This document shows positions 8,053 through 16,100 of a stretch of DNA of 64,000 nucleotides, one piece after another. The notes below the pieces were generated by a model that saw nothing but the letters and a program-made list of their open reading frames with translations, was not told the DNA's origin and did no database searches. This DNA is from Phycisphaerales bacterium (lineage in GTDB: Bacteria > Planctomycetota > Phycisphaerae > Phycisphaerales > UBA1924). The stretch spans positions 2,604,001 through 2,668,000 of the forward strand of contig CP064987.1 of NCBI GenBank assembly GCA_016699835.1. Direction: 5' to 3'. A program made the position numbers and the translations under genes. Numbering within the stretch: the first letter of the stretch is position 1; every line of letters starts with the position of its first letter.

Positions 8053-10401
8053 TCAGCACCCAGCCTGGAATCGGACCAGGAAGTACAACAGGTCATCGAT
8101 CGTCACGGCACCATCGGGGGTTCCTGTGCTCGTGCCGTCGTCCACGTCGGCCGCCGTCGTGCCCGACTGGAAGATCACGACGTAGTAGAGCAGGTCGTCG
8201 ATGGTGACAGCCCCGTCGGGCATGCCCGTGCCGCTGCCGTCGTCGATGTCCGCCGTGCATCCGACGATCCTTGCGATGTTCGCGCCGGAGGCGTTGTCGA
8301 TCGCCGCGAACGTGCCGCCGATCACGAGCGTCCGGGCGCCGCCGCCCTGGTATGAGTACCCAACGCGTGGCTGGGCGCCAAGCGTGGTGTCGGCGCCCGT
8401 TCCGACCTGGCACCAACTCGTGCCGTTCCACTTGGCGATTCGTGCCGCGGGGATGCCGCCGATCGTGTTGAAAAAGCCGACGGCATAGAGGGCGTCGCCC
8501 GACCCGTCGTTGTGCGTGAAGAGGTCATAGATCTCGCCATCGGCGCCGCCGGCCACGTCCTGCCAGCCGTTGGTCGAGTCCCAACGCGCGATGCGATTCG
8601 CGGAGGTCAGGCCCGCGGTGGTGAAGGTGCCCGCCACGTACAACTGACCGTTATAGATGGCCAGGCAGTTCGCGTTGTTGTTGAGCCCCTGCGCGATCCG
8701 CATCCACGTCTGCGTCGCCTCGTTGTAGCGGGCGATCCGCAGCGCGGGCTGGGCGGCGTTGCTGTTGTAGTTCTGGGTGAAGATCCCGCAGGCGTACAAC
8801 TCGTTGTTGTACACGACCATGTCGTACACCCAACTGTTGAACCCGTCGCCGACCTGCGTCCAAGCCGTCCCGTTCCACCGCGCGACGCGACCCACCTGCG
8901 TGGAGCCCGAGAAACTGAAGGCCCCGGCCGCGATCAGTTCGTTGTTGAATGTTGTGAAGTTGTACACATCGCTGTTGAACCCATCACCCGCGGCGACCCA
9001 GTTTGATCCGTCGAATCGCGCGACCCGGTTGTATCCGGTTCCCGCGTTGACGTAGAAACCGCCGCCCGCCCAGAGTTGACCGCCGAACGAGGTGAGGGCG
9101 TAGATGTCCGCGATGAAGTCGTACGAGCCGACACGCTCGAAGGTCGCCCCAGTGAATCGCGCGATGCGCCCCACCGGCAACCCGTCGGCCCGGCTGAACG
9201 AGCCCGCGACGTACAGGTCATTGTTGTGCTTCACGAACGCATACGGCCGACCGTTCACGCCGTGACCGAGGTCCGACGCGTATGCCCCATTCCACTCCGC
9301 GATGTAGTTCGCGTAGAGCAGTGGTAGATTCGCCGGCGATCCCACAGCGTTGAAGTCGCCCCCCACGAGGAGTTTCGTCCCCGAGCCGTCGTTGTACGCG
9401 ATCATGGATCGAATCGTGGAGTTGAAGTCCGCGATCTGGGTCCACTCGGTGTTGTTCCAGCGTGCGAGGTATCGATAGTTGTCCACGCCCGCCACAGAGA
9501 ACGCTCCGCCCACAAAGAGCGCGTTCCCGCTCCCGTCGTCATGCTCATAGAGGGTGTACACAGTGCTGTTCACGCCCGCTCCGACATCCACCCAGGCCGT
9601 CCCGTTCCAGCGAGAGAGTCGATTGAGCGAGGTCGTCCCCGACTGCGTGAAGTTTCCGCCCGCGTAGAGCGAGCCGTTGTAGGTTCCGAGGCAGTAGACG
9701 TCGTTGTTGGCGAAACCGGCGCCGACGGCGGCAAATGAGTTCCCGTTCAGGCGCGCCACGCGGTTCACGGTGACCCCATCGGCGGTCAGGAAGCGTCCCG
9801 CGACGTACATCTGATTGTTGAACACCAAAAGCGAGGAGGCCGAATCGCTCAGCCCGCTCCCGATCGAGGTCCAGATTCCCCCGCTGAGCCTCGCGATCCT
9901 GTTCAATGGTGTCGCGCTCCCGAAGGCCGCCGTGAAATCACCCGCGACGTACAACTCGTTGTTATAGACCGCGAGCGCATTCACACCGGAGTTGAAACCC
10001 ACGCCAACAGGCTCCCACGCCGAGCCGTTCCACTTGGCGACGTACCGAGTATTGGTCGTCCCCGACATCGTGAAGATGCCCCCCGCGTACAACTCGTTGT
10101 TGAAGACGCACAGCGTGTACACGTACGAGTTGAAACCGTCCCCGATTGGGTGCCACGATCGCCCGTCCCAGCGGGCGACGTATCTCGCGGTCGTGCCGCC
10201 GGCATGGCTGAAGAGCCCCGCCGCGTACACCTGTCCGTTCCAGATCACCATCGAGCGCACGGAGTTGTTCATGTCTCCCGAGGCGAAGGAGTCGCTCCAG
10301 GTCGTGGGACACGACTGGGCCCGAGCCGGCGAAGCACACAGGAAAAGAACAACGCCCGCAACCAGCGCGAGCCCGCGCCACACGTTCGTCATGCCACGCA
10401 T
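8053..10401 (-). CDS. Secreted beta-propeller-like repeat protein with GC-type dockerin
   Basis: An exported protein of 782 residues. I chose ATG 10401 because GGAG lies about 11 bases upstream and the signal peptide starts at once (NVWRGLALVAGVVLFLCASP, cleaved near ARAQ). The body is about a dozen repeats of roughly 45-50 residues, each with the pattern NNELYAGGxF ... RVARWNGTAW ... VGxGFN. This is the pattern of Kelch-like or delta-60-type beta-propeller repeats, probably two propellers. The C terminus is a duplicated dockerin-like module (DIDDGSGTGMPDGAVTIDDL and DVDDGTSTGTPDGAVTIDDL) ending FQAGC. No catalytic motif is visible, so binding or a structural role on the cell surface is the most that can be inferred. 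Confidence 0.85.
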   Translation of the reverse strand: MRGMTNVWRGLALVAGVVLFLCASPARAQSCPTTWSDSFASGDMNNSVRSMVIWNGQVYAAGLFSHAGGTTARYVARWDGRSWHPIGDGFNSYVYTLCVFNNELYAGGIFTMSGTTNTRYVAKWNGSAWEPVGVGFNSGVNALAVYNNELYVAGDFTAAFGSATPLNRIARLSGGIWTSIGSGLSDSASSLLVFNNQMYVAGRFLTADGVTVNRVARLNGNSFAAVGAGFANNDVYCLGTYNGSLYAGGNFTQSGTTSLNRLSRWNGTAWVDVGAGVNSTVYTLYEHDDGSGNALFVGGAFSVAGVDNYRYLARWNNTEWTQIADFNSTIRSMIAYNDGSGTKLLVGGDFNAVGSPANLPLLYANYIAEWNGAYASDLGHGVNGRPYAFVKHNNDLYVAGSFSRADGLPVGRIARFTGATFERVGSYDFIADIYALTSFGGQLWAGGGFYVNAGTGYNRVARFDGSNWVAAGDGFNSDVYNFTTFNNELIAAGAFSFSGSTQVGRVARWNGTAWTQVGDGFNSWVYDMVVYNNELYACGIFTQNYNSNAAQPALRIARYNEATQTWMRIAQGLNNNANCLAIYNGQLYVAGTFTTAGLTSANRIARWDSTNGWQDVAGGADGEIYDLFTHNDGSGDALYAVGFFNTIGGIPAARIAKWNGTSWCQVGTGADTTLGAQPRVGYSYQGGGARTLVIGGTFAAIDNASGANIARIVGCTADIDDGSGTGMPDGAVTIDDLLYYVVIFQSGTTAADVDDGTSTGTPDGAVTIDDLLYFLVRFQAGC

Positions 10402-10613
10402 TGCCAAGCACTCCAGACGGACAGGGTTCAATCTCGGATGAGTCGAATCTGAGAACTACCGACCTCATTAGGCTACCGATTCCAAAGGCGACGTCAAGGA
10501 AGAGCATGCACCACCGGGTCTCTCGCCATCTCGATCGATGAACCTCGGACATGCATGGACGCGACTTGGAGTTGGTCCCATAATCGCGTTGGTCTGGCGT
10601 CCGCAAGCCAACG

Positions 10614-11762
10614 TTACCCGCCCACAAGGAGGCTGAAGATCGCCTCGGAGCCGAGGATCACGCCGGTGTCAAGGCCGAGCGCTCCGGCGATCATGGCGAG
10701 ACGGCGCTCGAGTTTGGCGCGTTGCCACCACGCGATGCCGAGCATCACCAGGCTGATCGCGAAACCGGCGATAACGATCTCGGGCCCGCCTCCCCAGTGC
10801 CGCGCCGCCGAGAGCCCCAGCGAGAGCATCGCCGCGCTCGCCGCCGCGAAGACGCTCAGCCAAAGGAGGAGCAACGACGCGCCGACTCGTCGAAATCCGA
10901 TTGTGGTGTACCACGGATGACTCAGGAGCGTTCGCGCCGACTCGAGGGAGACCGTACGGAGGAGATCGGGGAACCCGAACGCCCTCTCGAGCAGCGCGGG
11001 ATTCTGCGAGGTGAAAGCGCGGAGGAGCGCGCGTTTCGCTTCGAGTCGCTCGCGATTTGGAGCCAGTTCAAAGCCACGAGGCCCGCACACGAAGTTCGCT
11101 CGAGTATGCACGGCCTGGATCGCGAGTGCGCGTGCCAAGAACGGGATGCTCATCACCAACTGCAGGAGCGCCCGCTTGGGCGTGCGAGTGAGCGAGACGG
11201 CGGCGTTGTACTCGGGGGCTTCGAGGATCTCGAGGTCCGGGCGATCCACGGTGCGGAGCGCCGAGAGAGACAACCGCCGCGTGGTCGCGTGATCGGCGTG
11301 CAACTCACCGTCCGCCGGGATGACCACGCGAGAGTGTGTCGGGACGCTCCGCAGCACGTCCGCGATCGCGGCCTCGGCGTCACGCAACTCCGCCACCGTC
11401 TGGGCGCTGTTCATGCCGATCGGCGTCTCGGGGAGATCCATGAACGTCAGCGACGGCTCCGGAACGCCCACGGATTCCCAGGCGGCCACGGTCTCGACGC
11501 GCCGACGCGTCGAAATCTCCGAGCCGGGCTTGGTGCACCCTGCGGTCAGATAGACAATGCGGACCTCGTGTCCCTCGGCGAGGGCCGCGAGCGCCGTCTC
11601 GCCCGCCATGATGACGCAATCGTCCGGATGGGCCGCGAGTATGAGCAGTGGCTTGGGCGCGATCGCGCGTTGCCCGGGGCGGAACATCACCCACCAGACG
11701 CCGACGCACGTCATTCCTACAAGCACGGGGACACTCGCGGCCACAGGAACATACTGATACAT
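10614..11762 (-). CDS. Membrane-anchored PIG-L family deacetylase
   Basis: A zinc-dependent N-acetyl-sugar deacetylase-like protein (PIG-L/MshB/BshB superfamily), 382 residues. ATG 11762 has GGAAG about 9 bases upstream. Residues 5-25 form an N-terminal membrane helix. The catalytic domain opens with LLILAAHPDDCVIMAGETA, where AHPDD supplies zinc ligands and the general base, and ELHADHATTRR provides the distal His. Two further hydrophobic segments near the C terminus (about 300-325 and 330-350) are unusual, because most PIG-L enzymes are soluble, so the enzyme is probably tethered at both ends. It may act on glycan precursors at the membrane, but the substrate is unknown. Confidence 0.85.
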   Translation of the reverse strand: MYQYVPVAASVPVLVGMTCVGVWWVMFRPGQRAIAPKPLLILAAHPDDCVIMAGETALAALAEGHEVRIVYLTAGCTKPGSEISTRRRVETVAAWESVGVPEPSLTFMDLPETPIGMNSAQTVAELRDAEAAIADVLRSVPTHSRVVIPADGELHADHATTRRLSLSALRTVDRPDLEILEAPEYNAAVSLTRTPKRALLQLVMSIPFLARALAIQAVHTRANFVCGPRGFELAPNRERLEAKRALLRAFTSQNPALLERAFGFPDLLRTVSLESARTLLSHPWYTTIGFRRVGASLLLLWLSVFAAASAAMLSLGLSAARHWGGGPEIVIAGFAISLVMLGIAWWQRAKLERRLAMIAGALGLDTGVILGSEAIFSLLVGG

Positions 11763-11841
11763 TGCGCGATCTTCCGTGAAACGACGGGTTGAACTCTCGT
11801 GCACGCCGGTTCCACCGGCGAGAGCGTCATTCTACAAACAA

Positions 11842-11870
11842 AGAAAAGCCCCCGCATAGGGGCTTCTTTG
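11842..11870 (-). terminator. Rho-independent terminator after the PEP-CTERM gene
   Basis: On the minus strand a perfect 7-bp stem, AAGCCCC/GGGGCTT with a 6-base loop (11846-11865), is followed by the U-rich stretch TTCTTTG. It lies about 30 bases beyond the stop codon at 11898. Confidence 0.75.
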
Positions 11871-11897
11871 AAAGTCTCAGATTTGTGGCGACTCGGA

Positions 11898-12725
11898 TCA
11901 GGCTCGGGCGAGTTTCCGCCGGCGGGCATACCGAACGCCAGCCAAGCCGACGAGCATCCCGACGCCGGCCAACGCCGCCGGGGGCAAGGGGATGATGATC
12001 AACTGGTCCTGGCTCCCGCCTCGCGAGACCGCGCTGAACCCGGGGAGTGCTGTGCTGTACGACAGCGCCGCGTCACGGAAGTTGAGGAAGTAGTTCATGA
12101 CCGACGTGCTCATGTTGCTGAAGCGCATCATGCCGTTGGAGGCGAAGTTCGCCGCGTCGGGGTTGTCGAAGACGATCTCCCAGACGAGCATCTGGAAGGC
12201 GGCGGCCATGTCGGAGTTCGCGGCGTCGGCGGCGGATGCCGTGCTGGTGTTCATGTTGTTCCACCCGCCGAACGTGTTCAGGAGCGGATTCGGGCCGCTC
12301 TGGGCGAAGTTGTAAAGTTGGGCAAGTCGCTCGGATCGGGCCAGGCCCATGGGCGAGACGATCGGGCCGTTGGTGGCCGGTGCGTTCTTGGCGTCGATCA
12401 TCTCGTAGCGGCGCCAGCGGGAATCGACGCTCTCGAGCACGTCGGTGCAGAACGTGCCGAGGACCATCCCGTCGAGGGTGCTCGCGGTCGCGTTGTTCAG
12501 TTGCGTCATCGAACTGGTGCCGCGGTCGCTGAACTGGTGTTGCAGCGCCCCGATGCGAAGCGCGCCGTTGTACACGCGAGCGCTCCCGGCCCAGATCTCG
12601 GTGTTCACGACGCGGCTGGGGCCTGCCCCAATGAACCGCATGTCCACCTGATCCGCGAGTGCCGATGTGCCGACGACCGACCCGGCGACCAGCGCGGTCG
12701 CCACCACGAGAAGTCCCTTCCGCAT
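11898..12725 (-). CDS. PEP-CTERM-like exported protein with possible Cys-Gln thioester domain
   Basis: An exported protein of 275 residues from ATG 12725. The signal peptide is about residues 1-24 (MRKGLLVVATALVAGSVVGT, then SALA). The C terminus is a tripartite sorting signal: PLPPAA at about residue 246, a hydrophobic helix (LAGVGMLVGLAGV) and the basic tail RYARRRKLARA. This is the PEP-CTERM-type layout that an exosortase such as the one at 22446-23327 would cleave. The mature part has one Cys, in the context FCTD (residue 93), and the later motif AAFQMLVWEI (Gln178). That pair resembles the Cys and Gln of thioester-forming adhesin domains, which is inference from motif spacing. It has its own terminator and stands alone, just downstream of the exosortase cluster. 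Confidence 0.8.
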   Translation of the reverse strand: MRKGLLVVATALVAGSVVGTSALADQVDMRFIGAGPSRVVNTEIWAGSARVYNGALRIGALQHQFSDRGTSSMTQLNNATASTLDGMVLGTFCTDVLESVDSRWRRYEMIDAKNAPATNGPIVSPMGLARSERLAQLYNFAQSGPNPLLNTFGGWNNMNTSTASAADAANSDMAAAFQMLVWEIVFDNPDAANFASNGMMRFSNMSTSVMNYFLNFRDAALSYSTALPGFSAVSRGGSQDQLIIIPLPPAALAGVGMLVGLAGVRYARRRKLARA

Positions 12726-13137
12726 GGCCCAACTCTCTTTCTGTCCGTTCGCCGTCGCGTCCCTCCCAGGATGACGGCGAACTCCCTCAAACCCAATCTC
12801 CCACCGATGCTCCCTCAGCACCGGCGCTGGGTCGCCACAAGTTCGCAAGCACTAGGCTCGCGGTTGCGACGAACTCAAACCCGATTGACAAAGCCATCGC
12901 CTTGCCAACAGTCCATGCTCCCAGGCGGTTCAGAAACCCTCACCGCAGGCCGCTCTCCCAGCAGCCCTAGAAACCGATCGCGTCAGACACGACCGCTCCC
13001 ACATTAGGGAAAAATACTCCGCTCCGTCACGTGAAGTGTACTTGACAATCTGCCGTCCGACAAGGTATTACGCGCGATTATCACGAAGATTCATTCAGAT
13101 TTTTTGTCTGTTGTGTAAAAAACAACAGACCTCACGG
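12726..13137. other. Intergenic region between TPR gene end and PEP-CTERM gene start
   Basis: These 412 bases carry no convincing gene. They hold the promoter region of the PEP-CTERM gene (minus strand) and the downstream flank of the TPR gene. A perfect 9-bp stem-loop lies at 13106-13130. I could not identify promoter boxes in the sense of the flanking genes. Confidence 0.5.
13106..13130 (-). other. Stem-loop 8 bases after the TPR gene
   Basis: GTCTGTTGT pairs perfectly with ACAACAGAC around a 7-base loop, just beyond the TPR stop codon at 13138. In the minus-strand sense the stem is followed by AAAAAA instead of a U tract, so it is not a textbook intrinsic terminator. It may still mark the 3' end of the long exopolysaccharide transcript, for example as an RNA-stabilising hairpin. 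Confidence 0.55.
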
Positions 13138-16100
13138 CTATCGACCCTGAGTCGCGGGATCGTGTCCGGCCGAGAACGTGTTCCGAAGCACGGCGAGTTC
13201 ACGGATGGACCCCAATGACAGAGCCGAGAACTCCGACGGGCGTTGAACCAGGGATTCCACCAGTCCACGCGCCTCCTCACGCTCGGCATGGCTGCCATCC
13301 ATCAAGAGGGACGCCAGGACTACCCGCGCGTTCCCGGAAGCCGGCTCCAAGGCGATGCCCTCGCGTAGGCGGTCGATCGCCTCGCTTCTCGCACCCAGAC
13401 GGCGCAAAGCCCGCGCGAACGTTGTGAACGTCGCCGCTGAGGGAAGGTCGGCACACGCCACCGAGGCCAGTTCTCGGGCGTGGTCGAGCATGGCCCGCTC
13501 AGACTTGGTGTTCAGGATCGATCCTGCGACGTTGTTCATGATTCCGGCTCGAACCTCCTTGGAGAGCCCCTCCAGGCGGAGCAGCCGCTCTCCGATCGCA
13601 ATGGCCGCAGCCGGGTCACCCGCAAGATCCTGGGCCTGGGCGAGGGTGAGTTGGAGCGACAGATCGCCCGGGCGACGATTGGCAAGTGGGGCAAGCAGCG
13701 ATACGGCCCTCTTGGCGACCGGGGCCGGATCGGTCTGGTCTCGCTGGGCGAGCCTCGCGTCGATGCCGTCGAGGAGTGCTTGCGCCAGCGCCAGATTGAG
13801 CGCCGGAACGTTCGCGCCAAGGCGGGTGTACGCGTCCTCGAGCATGGCGAGGGCCTCGGCCCGATGCTCGGGCTTCGCACGAAGGATCGACGCGAGGTTC
13901 ACGATCGCGTCCACGTTGACCGGATCGATCTGCAGCACACGCCTATAGGAATCGGCGGCCTCATCGAGTCGATCTGCACGCTGGAATGCCTGCGCCAGAA
14001 TCCGATGGATTCCCGCGTCGGAGGGCTCGGCGTTGCGCATCAGCGTGAGGATGTCGAGGGCCTTGGTTGAGAAGCCCGCACGCTGGGTCTCGAACCGCCC
14101 GGCGAGCGTGGACCACGCTGCCGCCAGCGCGAGCCGGTCCTCGCGCGAGGATGACGCGCTCGACGCGGAGGCCCGCTCGATCCATCGCTGGGCGACATCG
14201 AGGGTCCCGAGTTCGCTGGCCGCAGGGAGCCACACCGCGTCGCGGATGATCGGGGAGTTCTCGATGAGCGGGCCGACGAGCGACTCGGCCTCGTCCGCGT
14301 GCCCGCTCGCGAGGGCGGCCCGAACATAGATATCGATCACTCCGCGCGAGAAGGGATCCGACGGCGAGGCGACGGCGGCATGGATCACCTCGCCGAGCAT
14401 CTCGTACGCCCTTCGGCTCTCGTCGAGGGAGAGATTGGCCATCGCGATCGCGGCGACCACGAACTCGTCGGAGGACGGGTCGCGATCGCGCCATGCGCGG
14501 GCCGACGAGATCACCATGGGCCAGGCGCCAAGCCCGGAATAGACGGTCGTCGCGAGTCGCGCCGGTTCCGAGGCCGTGGGAAATCTCGAAAGTGATCGGC
14601 TGACGACGCTGGCCGCCCGCTCGAGTTCCGGCGGATCGAGCGTGAGGAGTTGGCGCACGACGAGATTCTGCACGGGGAGGCTCGCGGGATAGCGCTGGGC
14701 GAGCGAGACGAGGAAGTCCGGTGTGTCGAGTTGGCCCGCGTCGTACGCGCGCCCGATGGCGCGGACGATCTCGGCATCGTGCGCGTGCCGAGGATCGTTG
14801 GCGAGCGCATCGGCGAGACCCGAGAGTCCGCTCATTCCATGCTCGGCGACGAGCGTCTGCTGCTCGAGGAGCGCGATGGGGGCGCTCGACGAGAGCGTGG
14901 CCTTGGCGCGGGTGATCGACTCCTTCGCGCCGCGGAGGTCGCCACGTCGCAGGAGCAGCCCGATCCGGCGGATCCACGCGTCCTCGTGCGATGGTTCAGC
15001 GTCGCAGGCCTCGGCGTATCGATCGAGCGCGAGTTCAAAGTCGCCCTGGAGTTCCGCCGACTCGCCCACGATCACGAGTCGTTGTCCCGGCGAGATGGAC
15101 AAGGTCTCGAGTTTGGCCAGAACACTCGCGGCCTGATCCCGATCGCCAAATCGAGCGAGCGCCGCGCTCACGATGGGGATCGAGGAGAGCGACAGGTTGG
15201 CATCGACGAGCGAACGGTACTGACGCCGGGCCTCGGTGGTCTCGCCAGTGTCGCTCAGGAGTTCGGCGTACGCGAGCACGAGATCAGGGTCGGGCGTCGC
15301 GCCACCCGTCTGCACGAGGTCGCGATAGATCGCGAGCGCGGGCTGATCGGCGCCTTGGACGCGGAGCATCGAAGCGGCACGACGGCGGAGATCGTGATTG
15401 GTCGGGTTGTCGCGCGCCACACGCTCGAGTTCCGTGCGGGCCGCCTCAAAATCCTGGAGCGATTGCAGCACCGCGGCGACGCGGAGCCAGATCGGGCCCG
15501 GGTTGGGCGAGGCGACCGCGGCCAAGCGGAGGTTCTCGAGCGCCTCGCTGGGCATCGGACGGACGCCGCGGTCGGGGGCCTCCATCAGCAGCGCATCGGC
15601 CAGGAGCACGCGAGCATCGACCATCCTTGGGAAGTCCCGGCAAATGCCGCGCAGGATCGCCGCGGCGTCGTCACGTTGTGCGAGCGTCGGGTTGTTCAGC
15701 AGAATGGCCTGCGCACTCGCGAGGCGGGCGTCGACGGAGGACTCGGGGTCCTGTCCGGTTGCCGCGCGGAGGCTTCGGTTGATCTGCGCGAGGAACTCCG
15801 CATCGCGCGAGGCGAGCGAGGATCGCAACGCGGCCTGGAGCACGCGCGCCTGATCGCCGCCCTCACGCACCACGCCGCGCCACGCCTCTGCGGCCTTGTC
15901 CGAGTGGACCGAATCCAGATAGACCGCGCGCGCGAGTGAGAGATCGAGTTTCTGTTCGGGCGAAGCGCCAGCGATCGCGTCGTCGAGAACCCTGAGCCCC
16001 TCGTCGGGTGTGCCGCGATCCGCGAGGATCGCCGCGTTGCACGAGGCGAGGTTGGCATCCATCCCGAAAGCGCGCTCGGCCGCCGCGATCGCCTGGTCCT

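Noticed and set aside
10614..11804. Longer start for the PIG-L protein at 11804
   Set aside because: ATG 11762 has a clear ribosome binding site and starts directly at the membrane helix.
13043..13072. TTGACA ... TATTAC promoter-like pair on the plus strand
   Set aside because: It points into the 3' end of the minus-strand TPR gene with no plus-strand gene downstream, and the spacing is 18; likely chance or a cryptic promoter.
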